Positions 36,453 through 43,840 of a stretch of 64,000 nt of DNA are shown piece by piece (position 1 is the first letter of the stretch; every line of letters starts with the position of its first letter). Under the pieces are notes generated by a model. It was given only the letters and a program-made list of their open reading frames with translations. It did not search any database and was not told the DNA's origin. Both the position numbers and the translations under genes were made by a program. The DNA is from Prauserella aidingensis (GTDB taxonomy: Bacteria; Actinomycetota; Actinomycetes; Mycobacteriales; Pseudonocardiaceae), in contig NZ_JAMTCN010000020.1 of the NCBI RefSeq assembly GCF_024171865.1, forward strand, positions 28,163 through 92,162, read 5' to 3'.

Positions 36453-39400
36453 ATGGGGATCGAACTGCCCGCGGAACTCGCCGACATCGCCGCCGAGACC
36501 GGCGTCGCGTGGCCGCAGGCCGACGAGGACGCCATGCGCGAACAGGCGCGGTCGTGGCGGCAGGCCGCGGGGCAGCTGCAGGGGCTGGCGACGGAGGCGG
36601 ACACCGTCGCGGGACAGGCCCTCGGCTCGATGAGTGGTGAGGCCGCCGACGCCGCGCGGCAGACGTGGTCGGGGTTCGTCGATCCGGAACACGGCAGTCT
36701 CACCAGGGCCGCGCAGGGCGCGGGCGACGCCGCCGACCGGCTGGACCGTGCCGCCGAGCAGGTCGGCCGCACCAAGGTCGAACTCGTACGCAAACTGCGT
36801 GACGCCGCGGTCCAGCGCGATGCGGCGGGCACGGCAGCCGACGCAGGCCATCCGGCCGCGCTCGCCGGCGTCGACACGGTCATCCAGGGCACGGCGGCCA
36901 ACATGCGCGCCATCACCGGCGGACTCGCCGACACGGTCGGTGTCGACGGAGCGGGTCCGGGCGTCGCCCCCGACGTCGTCACCGACCGTCCGGGCCACAC
37001 GGGCGGCGTCACCGGTTCCGGAGGCCCAGGAGGCGGCGGCCTGCTCGGCGCGCTCGGCCTGCCCGACGTGGCGGAGACGACCGCAGCCACCGGCGAGGCG
37101 GTGCTCGGCGAATCGGGCGGCGGCCCCGCCGGTCCGGGAAACACCGGCCTGGGACACAGCGGTCCCGGCGGTGGCGGCCTCGGGGATTCGCTGTTCGAGG
37201 ACGCGTCCGGCCTGCTCGGCTCCGACGGGGACGAGGGGCACCTGCCGGGCGGACAGGGTTCGCCCGGCGGGCCGGGAACCTCTGGTCCGCCGGGGCCGCT
37301 CGGGCCGGTCGAGGACGTGCTCGGCCAGGACTCCCGGATCGGCTCGGGTGGTGCACTCGGTGACGCCTCGGACGTGCTGGGCGGCGACGCCGCGCCCGGT
37401 GGCCCCGGAGGTGTGCTCGGCGGCGGAGGCGGCGGTGCCGGCACGGCCGAACCCGGCCGCGACCTGCTGGACGGCGTCGAGGAACTGCTCGGCGGCCAGG
37501 ACGGACCCGGTCACGGCGGGCCGGGAGGCCCCGGCACCTCCGACGGGCCCGGCTTTCCCGGCGGTCCTGGCTTCCCCGGCGAGTCCGGCGGCGAGGACAC
37601 GCCGCCGTTCGGCCTGGGCCGCCCGCCCGTGCCCGGGGGCGAGTCACTGCCTGGCGGCGAGCCCCTGTCCGGTGGGCAGCCGGTGCCGCCGTTCGGCGGC
37701 GGTACCGGGGGTACGGGACCGATCGTCCTCCCGGACGCACCGACGCCGCCCGGAGGCATCCCCGTCGGATCGCCGTGGGGACAGCCCGCGCCCGGCGGTG
37801 ACGCGCCGACTCCGCCGACCGGTACGAACCTGTCCGGATTCAGCGGACCGCCCGCTCCCGGGGCGCTGCCGCCCCAGGCGGGCGCGATCCCGCCCGCGGC
37901 AGGCGGCCAGCCCGGCGGGTTCGGACCGCAACCTCCTGGCCCGCCCGTGGGTGGACCCGTGGCAGGCGGCGGTGCGGTTCCCGGCGGCCCCGTCGCAGGG
38001 GGTGGTGCCGCGCCCGGCGGACCGGTGCCACCCTCGGCGGGTCAGGCAGGCGGTGCAGCTCAGCCCGGGCAGTACGGCCAGCAGAACCCGTACGGCCGGC
38101 CGCCCGCGGGGCAGCAGTATCCCGGCCAGCAATACCCGGGACAGCAATACCCGGGACAGCAGAACCCAGGGCCGCAGAACCCGGGACAGCAGAACCCGGG
38201 ACAGCAGTACGCAGGCCGGCAGAACCCGGGACAGGGACAACAGCCGTACGGCAGGCCGCCCGCGGGCCAGCAGTACCCGCCGCAACCACCGGTCGGTCAG
38301 CCACCGCAGGCACGGAACGCACCGCCGGCGCCGGGCGGCGGGCCGTACGCCCCCGCGCCGGGAGGACCGCACCAGCACGCCGCACCGCCCCCGGCATCGC
38401 AGACGCAGGCTCCCCAGCCACCGGCTCCCGCATTGGGGTCGCCGAGGCAGGAGCGGGAGAGCGTCGTCGCGCTGTTCCTGGTCCACATGTTCCCGATCGG
38501 GCACCTTCCGGTCGCCTCCGACCGTCCGGCCCGGCAACTGCTCGCGGGCGAACCGGAGCCCGGTGCGCCCGCCGTGGCTCGGTTCGAGCCGCACGACCAC
38601 CCGAGCTCGGACCTCGTCGAGCCGGACCAGGCGATCGACCTGTTGCGGCAGGGCGCTCGCCAGCCCGCGCCGCCACCCCCCGCCGTGCTGCCCTGCCCGC
38701 CGCCGGCCGTCCGGGACGGCTACGACCCGCTCGGCGGGATGCACGAACGCGACTGGGACGCCCGCTTCGTTGCCGCCGACAGCGCTCCCGCCGCTGCCGG
38801 CGGCACCGAGGGCGCAACCGCGGATGAGGTCGGCAGGGACGCCGGCGCCACCGATGGCCCCACCGTGCGGAACACCGACCCCGACAGCCCCGACCACGAC
38901 GCCGATACCGATGCCGACCGGGCCGGCACCGACGGTCGGGTGGATTCCGACGACTCCGCATCCGCGCCGGCGGTCGACCACGTCACGGCGGCCGGGCAGG
39001 TCGCCGAGCCCGCACCGACCGGGGAGGGCACCGACCACGACGCCCCGGCTACTTCTTCCGCGGCCGTCGAACCTGCGACTCTCGCATCGTCGGCCGCCGG
39101 CGAGGAGCCCGCATACGTGTGGCCCCCGGCCGACGAGTTCCCCGAAGGCTGTTCCGCCGACGGAGAGCCGGAGGTGCTGCCTGCCGGCACGATGCTGGAC
39201 CGGTTCGGCACCGCCCACGGACGGGTCTTCTCCGCCGACGGCACGCCGTTCGAGCAGCGCTCGCTGCCGCCGTCCCACCTCGACGCGGGCTACCGGCGTT
39301 ACCGCGTGCTGCGGGACGTGCCGATGTGGCGTGGCGTGTCGGCAGCCTGGTTCGGACAGCCCGGTGGCGGCGCGCGGTATCGCGCCGTCTACAGCGCCGC

Positions 39401-39716
39401 TGAGCTCGTGACCCTCGGCTATCTCGCCGATGCGACGTTCGAGCCGGTCGACCCTCGGTCGACCGCACCGGCCACATCGGACGGGTCGACACCGGACGAT
39501 TCGGACGACGGGGCCGCGGCGAAAGGTGACGCCGCCGCGGTCAGCGCCGTCCTCGACGGACCGGATGAATCGGACAGTGACGCCCACGGTTACGGCCCTG
39601 GATCCGACAGCGTCGACAGCTCCGAAAACGACGACAGCGACGAGAGCGCCGACGGCGGGAATGCCCGTCGGGCCGGCGGCGGCGCAGAGCGGAACCCGAA
39701 GGAGGACGCCTCGTGA
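36453..39716 (+). CDS. TNT-domain polymorphic toxin with WXG-like N-terminus (predicted NAD+ glycohydrolase)
   Basis: The protein has 1087 residues. Residues 1-150 are helical with a TWSGF turn, a likely type VII secretion module. Residues 180-660 are a Gly/Pro/Gln-rich linker with tandem PGQQY/PGQQN repeats near 550-595. A conserved pre-toxin segment ends in DGYDPLGGMHERDWDARF near 755. The TNT domain lies at about 885-985: VWPPADEFPEG, TMLDRFGTAHGRVFSADGTP, SLPPSHLDAGYRRYRVL and WFGQPGGGARY, which holds the glutamine needed in M. tuberculosis CpnT. TNT enzymes destroy NAD+ in target cells. An acidic tail of about 100 residues follows the domain, which is unusual. The next gene overlaps by 4 nt and is the candidate immunity factor. 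Confidence 0.88.
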   Translation: MGIELPAELADIAAETGVAWPQADEDAMREQARSWRQAAGQLQGLATEADTVAGQALGSMSGEAADAARQTWSGFVDPEHGSLTRAAQGAGDAADRLDRAAEQVGRTKVELVRKLRDAAVQRDAAGTAADAGHPAALAGVDTVIQGTAANMRAITGGLADTVGVDGAGPGVAPDVVTDRPGHTGGVTGSGGPGGGGLLGALGLPDVAETTAATGEAVLGESGGGPAGPGNTGLGHSGPGGGGLGDSLFEDASGLLGSDGDEGHLPGGQGSPGGPGTSGPPGPLGPVEDVLGQDSRIGSGGALGDASDVLGGDAAPGGPGGVLGGGGGGAGTAEPGRDLLDGVEELLGGQDGPGHGGPGGPGTSDGPGFPGGPGFPGESGGEDTPPFGLGRPPVPGGESLPGGEPLSGGQPVPPFGGGTGGTGPIVLPDAPTPPGGIPVGSPWGQPAPGGDAPTPPTGTNLSGFSGPPAPGALPPQAGAIPPAAGGQPGGFGPQPPGPPVGGPVAGGGAVPGGPVAGGGAAPGGPVPPSAGQAGGAAQPGQYGQQNPYGRPPAGQQYPGQQYPGQQYPGQQNPGPQNPGQQNPGQQYAGRQNPGQGQQPYGRPPAGQQYPPQPPVGQPPQARNAPPAPGGGPYAPAPGGPHQHAAPPPASQTQAPQPPAPALGSPRQERESVVALFLVHMFPIGHLPVASDRPARQLLAGEPEPGAPAVARFEPHDHPSSDLVEPDQAIDLLRQGARQPAPPPPAVLPCPPPAVRDGYDPLGGMHERDWDARFVAADSAPAAAGGTEGATADEVGRDAGATDGPTVRNTDPDSPDHDADTDADRAGTDGRVDSDDSASAPAVDHVTAAGQVAEPAPTGEGTDHDAPATSSAAVEPATLASSAAGEEPAYVWPPADEFPEGCSADGEPEVLPAGTMLDRFGTAHGRVFSADGTPFEQRSLPPSHLDAGYRRYRVLRDVPMWRGVSAAWFGQPGGGARYRAVYSAAELVTLGYLADATFEPVDPRSTAPATSDGSTPDDSDDGAAAKGDAAAVSAVLDGPDESDSDAHGYGPGSDSVDSSENDDSDESADGGNARRAGGGAERNPKEDAS

Positions 39717-39985
39717 ACACCGAGTCGATCATGCGCTGGCTCGAGGCCGTCGGCGTGCCGCCCGAGGTGGTGTCGCTGGGCACCGAGGTCGACAACGCCT
39801 GGTGCGTGCTGCAGGAGGAGGACGTCGACGACGCGGGCGGAACCGCGTGGGAGGTGTTCTGGCGCGAGCAGGGCAACCGCTACGACTGGGCGCGGTTCAC
39901 CAACGAGCAGGTCGCGTGTCACTACCTTTTCGGCAGGCTGACCTGGGCGCAGGTCGCCAGGGGCGCGGTCGGCGTCCTGCCCTGA
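39713..39985 (+). CDS. Candidate immunity protein to the TNT toxin
   Basis: This 90-residue acidic protein (MRWLEAVGVPPEVVSLG, then WEVFWREQGNRYDWARF and YLFGRLTWAQVARG) has no signal peptide or membrane helix. The GTG at 39713 overlaps the toxin stop, so it is made together with the toxin. Position, size and acidity fit an antitoxin of the IFT kind, which blocks the TNT active site in the producer's cytoplasm. The assignment rests on context, not on a recognised family. A tandem array and hisN follow. Confidence 0.7.
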   Translation: MNTESIMRWLEAVGVPPEVVSLGTEVDNAWCVLQEEDVDDAGGTAWEVFWREQGNRYDWARFTNEQVACHYLFGRLTWAQVARGAVGVLP

Positions 39986-40035
39986 CCTCGCGCGTGTCCC
40001 GCGCCGAGGCCGGTCCCGATGTGACTCGGCAGCCA

Positions 40036-40120
40036 CGAGCGCGGAACACGCGTGCCCGGGTGCAGAACGCGCGTGTCCGAGCGCAGGACACGCGCGTGCA
40101 GGATCGCAGGACGCGTGTCG
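40036..40120. repeat. 21-bp tandem array, variant core, locus 2
   Basis: GAACACGCG, GAACGCGCG, GGACACGCG and GGACGCGTG occur at 40044, 40065, 40086 and 40109, a 21/21/23-bp spacing. The array ends at the hisN stop complement at 40121. Confidence 0.75.
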
Positions 40121-40906
40121 TCAGCGGCGGCGGAGGTGGGCCAGCGCGGCGTCGTGGACCAGGCCGTTCGTCGACAGGGCGGAGCCACGGTCGAACCGGG
40201 CCGCGCCGTCGAGGTCGGTGAACCGTCCGCCCGCTTCGGTGACGAGGACCTGCGCCGCCGCGACGTCCCACGGGTTCACCACGGGCTCGGCGGCGACCTC
40301 CAGCGCACCTTCGGCGACGAGGCAGTGCTGCCAGAAGTCGCCGAAGGCACGGGTCTCCCAGCACGCCCTGGTCAGCGACAGGTAGGCCTCCTGGGTGCGG
40401 TGTTCGGCCCAGTTGTTGAGGTCCGTTGTGGACACGTAGGCGTCGGCCAGCTGCGGCACCTGCGACACCGCCAGCTTGCGCTCACCGGCCGAGTCCCGTA
40501 GCCACGCGCCGCCGCCCTGGCTCGCCCACCACCGCCGGCCCAGCAGCGGCGCCGTGATCATGCCGACGACCGGCACGCCCCCGTCCAGCAGTGCGATGAG
40601 CGTCGCCCAGATCGGCACGCCGCGCAGGAAGTTCTTCGTGCCGTCGATCGGGTCGAGAACCCACACGCGGCCGGGTGCGGCGATCGACCCGCCGCGTTCC
40701 TCACCAGCCACGCCGTCGCCGGGGCGCCGGTCGGCGAGGATGCCGCGGATGGCGTCCTCGACGTCGGTGTCGGCGTCGGTCACCGGAGTACGGTCGGGTT
40801 TGGCCGTCACCCGCAGGTTCTGGGTGCGGAAACGTTCCATGGTGATGGCGTCGGCCGCGTCGGCGAGTTCGGCCGCCAGCGCTGCATCGTCGGAGTAACG
40901 GGACAC
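40121..40906 (-). CDS. hisN: Inositol-monophosphatase-family phosphatase, probably histidinol-phosphatase
   Basis: The 261-residue product has the metal-binding motifs of the family: GVAGEERGG near residue 68, WVLDPIDGTKNFLRGVPIWA near 85 and the C-terminal NPWDVAAAQVLVTEAGG near 210. The sequence is close to the actinobacterial HisN type, which removes phosphate from histidinol phosphate. An inositol-1-phosphatase role cannot be excluded. It diverges from the response regulator gene; the start is a GTG encoding VSRYSDDA. Its stop abuts a 21-bp array. Confidence 0.85.
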   Translation of the reverse strand: MSRYSDDAALAAELADAADAITMERFRTQNLRVTAKPDRTPVTDADTDVEDAIRGILADRRPGDGVAGEERGGSIAAPGRVWVLDPIDGTKNFLRGVPIWATLIALLDGGVPVVGMITAPLLGRRWWASQGGGAWLRDSAGERKLAVSQVPQLADAYVSTTDLNNWAEHRTQEAYLSLTRACWETRAFGDFWQHCLVAEGALEVAAEPVVNPWDVAAAQVLVTEAGGRFTDLDGAARFDRGSALSTNGLVHDAALAHLRRR

Positions 40907-40934
40907 ATCACGATGGTTCCACGTGCCCCCGCCG

Positions 40935-40940
40935 TAAGGT
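40935..40940 (+). promoter_or_regulatory. Candidate -10 box, leaderless response-regulator promoter
   Basis: TAAGGT ends 7 nt before the GTG at 40948, which favours that start over the ATG at 40954. Confidence 0.5.
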
Positions 40941-40947
40941 TGACCAG

Positions 40948-41643
40948 GTGAGCATGGTCCTACTCGCCGAAGACGATCCCGCGATCGCGCAGCCGCTGTC
41001 CCGCGCGCTGGAACGTGAGGGGTACGAGGTCGTCGCCGTCACGGACGGTTCGGCGGCGCTCGAAGCCACGGCCTCCGAACGCGTCGACCTGCTGGTTCTC
41101 GACCTCGGCCTGCCCGAGATGGACGGGTTGGAGGTGTGCCGCAGACTGCGGGCGTCGGGCGCGCAGACGCCGGTGCTGATGTTGACGGCCCGCACCGACG
41201 AGGTCGACTTCGTCGTCGGCCTCGACGCGGGGGCCGACGACTACGTCGCCAAGCCGTTCCGGCTCGCCGAGCTGCTCGCGCGCATCCGGGCTCTGCTGCG
41301 CAGGCGGTCGCCGGGCGCACTCGACGTCGGCGGTGTGCGTATGGACGTCGCCGCGCGGCTCGTGACGGTCGACGGCGAGGAGGTGCAGCTCGCCAACAAG
41401 GAGTTCGAACTGCTGCGGGTCCTGATGAGCAGGGCGGGACAGGTCGTCAGCCGCGAGGAGATCCTCGCCGAGGTGTGGAACGACCTGGACACCGAAGCGC
41501 TCAAGACGTCGAAGACGCTCGACATGCACATGTCGTGGTTGCGCAGGAAACTCGCGGTCGCGGCGGGCAGGGATCCGCGGAAGTCGAACGAGGAGCACAT
41601 CGCGACGGTGCGCGGCGTCGGGTTCCGGTTCAACGTCGAATGA
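40948..41643 (+). CDS. OmpR-family response regulator
   Basis: This 231-residue DNA-binding regulator has a receiver domain with the acidic pair in LLAEDDPAIA, the phospho-acceptor Asp in LVLDLGLPEMDG near residue 51, the TAR switch and the lysine in DYVAKPF. The winged helix covers about 125-230 (ANKEFELLRVLMSRAGQVV, then VRGVGFRF). The sensor kinase starts 65 nt downstream. The signal is unknown. Transcription appears leaderless from the GTG. Confidence 0.93.
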   Translation: MSMVLLAEDDPAIAQPLSRALEREGYEVVAVTDGSAALEATASERVDLLVLDLGLPEMDGLEVCRRLRASGAQTPVLMLTARTDEVDFVVGLDAGADDYVAKPFRLAELLARIRALLRRRSPGALDVGGVRMDVAARLVTVDGEEVQLANKEFELLRVLMSRAGQVVSREEILAEVWNDLDTEALKTSKTLDMHMSWLRRKLAVAAGRDPRKSNEEHIATVRGVGFRFNVE

Positions 41644-41708
41644 CGACGGGCACCGAACGGCCGGGACGTGGGCGGCCGGGCACGAGCGGGTAGGGACACA
41701 GGCGGGGT

Positions 41709-42989
41709 ATGCGGCGGCGAATTCTCCTGGCGATCCTGTTGGCCGTGCTGGTCACCGGGGTGGCGTTGGGCGCACCGCTCGGGGTGACCGGCGTGCTCCT
41801 GGTGGAGAACTTCCATCGGGAGGAGCTGACCAACAGTGCGCAGCGGATCGCGGCGGCCCTCGACAACCAGCTCGCCAACCGGCACGACCTGAACCTGCGG
41901 CACATCCGGTCGGCGATGCCGCGGGACGCGCACCTGGTCGTGCACCACGGCTCCGCGGCGATCATGGAGGCGGGCCCGTCGACGGGCGACGACGTGATCA
42001 GCGAACAGCAGCCGATCGCGGGCGGCCACATCGTGATGACCCAGCCCGCGGGGGAGATGCGGACCCAGCAGACCCAGGTCGCGATCGCCGTCGTGTTCGT
42101 CGTGGTGCTGTCGGTCGGCATCGGCACGTTCGTCGCCACGGTCACCGCCAACCGTCTCGCGCGCCCGCTGCGGCACGTCGCCGACCGCGCGGCCCGGCTC
42201 GGCGCGGGCGACTTCCGTCCCGACAGCAGGCGCTACGAGGTGGCGGAACTGGACATGGTGGCCGACGCGCTCGACTCGTCGGGCACGGCGCTGGCGCAGC
42301 TGGTGCAGCGGGAACGGCAGCTGGTCGGCGACGTCTCGCACCAGCTGCGCAGCAGGCTCACCGCGTTGCAGTTACGCCTCGAGGCGCTCGGCCTGCACCA
42401 GGACCCGGACGTCGCCGAGGAGGCGCACGCGGCACTCGAGCAGTCCGACCGGCTCGCGGGCGCCCTCGACGAACTGCTCGCGGCGGCCCGCGCCGCCAGT
42501 GAGGTCGGCACCGAGCCGGTGTCGCTCACCGAGATGCTGCCCGAGATCAGCGACGAGTGGCGCGACGTCCTCAAGGCCGACGGGCGCACCCTGCGGTTGC
42601 GGATCGCCGACGGGCTGATGGTGCGCGTCACGCCGGCACGTCTCCGCGAGATCATCGGCGTGCTGCTGGACAACGCGATGCGGCACGGCGCGGGCACCGT
42701 CACCCTCGCGGCCCGGCGCGGTGACACCGACGGCACGGTCGTCGTGGAGGTCAGCGACGCGGGTGCCGGGGTTCCGGACGAGCTGGCGCCGCACGTGTTC
42801 GACCGCGGGTTCTCCGGCGCCGGGTCGACGGGTGTGGGGCTCGCGCTGGCGCGGGCGCTGGCCGAGGCCGACGGCGGCAGGCTCGAACTGTCCACCCGCG
42901 CACCGGCGACGTTCAGCCTGTTCCTCCGAGTGCCGACCGCGGGCGACGTCCCCGCGGTCGAGTGGCCCACGGAGAAGGTGCCCAGATAG
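41709..42989 (+). CDS. Sensor histidine kinase
   Basis: This 426-residue membrane kinase has a helix at about 5-30, an extracytoplasmic loop of about 90 residues, a second helix at about 118-142, then HAMP (TANRLARPLRHVADRAARLG). The H-box VGDVSHQLRSRLTAL lies near residue 210, the N-box LLDNAMRHGAG near 322, and the G-box region at SGAGSTGVGLALARALAEADGG. It partners the regulator upstream. The last four codons and stop (VPR*) fall inside a 30-bp sequence that is repeated 109 bp downstream. Confidence 0.92.
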   Translation: MRRRILLAILLAVLVTGVALGAPLGVTGVLLVENFHREELTNSAQRIAAALDNQLANRHDLNLRHIRSAMPRDAHLVVHHGSAAIMEAGPSTGDDVISEQQPIAGGHIVMTQPAGEMRTQQTQVAIAVVFVVVLSVGIGTFVATVTANRLARPLRHVADRAARLGAGDFRPDSRRYEVAELDMVADALDSSGTALAQLVQRERQLVGDVSHQLRSRLTALQLRLEALGLHQDPDVAEEAHAALEQSDRLAGALDELLAAARAASEVGTEPVSLTEMLPEISDEWRDVLKADGRTLRLRIADGLMVRVTPARLREIIGVLLDNAMRHGAGTVTLAARRGDTDGTVVVEVSDAGAGVPDELAPHVFDRGFSGAGSTGVGLALARALAEADGGRLELSTRAPATFSLFLRVPTAGDVPAVEWPTEKVPR

Positions 42990-43116
42990 CAGGCTCGACT
43001 CGGCAGGCTTGACTGCCTGCGGAGCGTTTCGTCGACGCGGTCGCGTCGGCGTCGCCGCGTTGGGTGGTGGCGGGTGACGGGTGGGCGTGCCCAGATAGCA
43101 GGTTCGACTCGGCAGG
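42978..43116. repeat. 30-bp direct repeat spanning the kinase stop codon
   Basis: A 30-bp sequence starting GTGCCCAGATAGCAGG occurs at 42978-43007 and again at 43087-43116 with one mismatch. The first copy contains the kinase TAG stop. A hairpin GCAGGC-TTGACT-GCCTGC at 43003-43020 sits at its right end and may terminate transcription. Confidence 0.9.
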
Positions 43117-43140
43117 ATTCCGTTTCCGCAGGAGGCGGCT

Positions 43141-43187
43141 GTGCAACCAAGGTGCCCCCGGCTGCGTTCAGTGCAACCAAGGTGCCC
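43141..43187. repeat. 17-bp direct repeat, 30-bp period
   Basis: GTGCAACCAAGGTGCCC occurs identically at 43141-43157 and 43171-43187, just before the gtrA stop complement at 43200. Confidence 0.9.
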
Positions 43188-43199
43188 TTGGGGGCGCGG

Positions 43200-43721
43200 T
43201 CAGCGGCCGGCGGCGACGTTCTCGCGGCGGATGCCGCCGAGTTCGTCGGGGAAGACCCACTTGCGGAAGCCCCAGAAGCGGAATCCCATCGCGAGCAGCA
43301 TGCCGATCACGGAGCCGCTGACGAAATCGGCCGTCTCCTGGACGAACAGCGACACCTCGGGCCGTTGCAGGTGCAGCACGTAGCGGGAGATCCACAGCGG
43401 GACCAGGTTCACCGCGACGGCGACGCCGCTGATCACGAAGAACAGCGTCGCCTCGTGCCCGGTCTCCCTGCCGCCGCGGGTGCGGAACGACCATTCGCGA
43501 TTCAGCACGTACGACACGATCGTCGCCACGAGGATCGCGATGGCCTTCGCCGTCGTCGGCTTGTCCGTCAGGACGGTGAACTTCAGCAGGTACCAGATGC
43601 CGTTGTCGACCAGGAAGGTCGTGCTGCCCACGACCGCGAACTTCAGCAGTTCACGGTGTTTCACCAGCAGTGAGCGCAGCGGCCCCGGCACGCGCGCCAG
43701 CACGGTTTCGACGACGGACAC
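43200..43721 (-). CDS. GtrA-family membrane protein
   Basis: This protein has about 173 residues and four helices, with the family opening LLKFAVVGSTTFLVDNGIWY and the mid-segment SYVLNREWSFRTRGG. GtrA proteins help flip lipid-linked sugars used in cell-wall or arabinogalactan-type glycosylation. TACACT lies exactly 7 nt before the GTG at 43721, so I choose that start over the ATG at 43739, which would lie inside the promoter. The equivalent in M. tuberculosis is Rv3277, near purK, as here. Confidence 0.88.
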   Translation of the reverse strand: MSVVETVLARVPGPLRSLLVKHRELLKFAVVGSTTFLVDNGIWYLLKFTVLTDKPTTAKAIAILVATIVSYVLNREWSFRTRGGRETGHEATLFFVISGVAVAVNLVPLWISRYVLHLQRPEVSLFVQETADFVSGSVIGMLLAMGFRFWGFRKWVFPDELGGIRRENVAAGR

Positions 43722-43728
43722 ACATCGC

Positions 43729-43734
43729 AGTGTA
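43729..43734 (-). promoter_or_regulatory. Candidate -10 box, leaderless gtrA promoter
   Basis: TACACT on the reverse strand ends 7 nt before the GTG at 43721. Confidence 0.55.
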
Positions 43735-43840
43735 GCCATTCGCGCCGGTCGGGACCGCCGAACGGTGGAACGTCACGTGCCGGATGTCTGCACCACGCCC
43801 AGGTCGACGGCCGATCGTGACGCAGCGCACCCGCCGGGTC

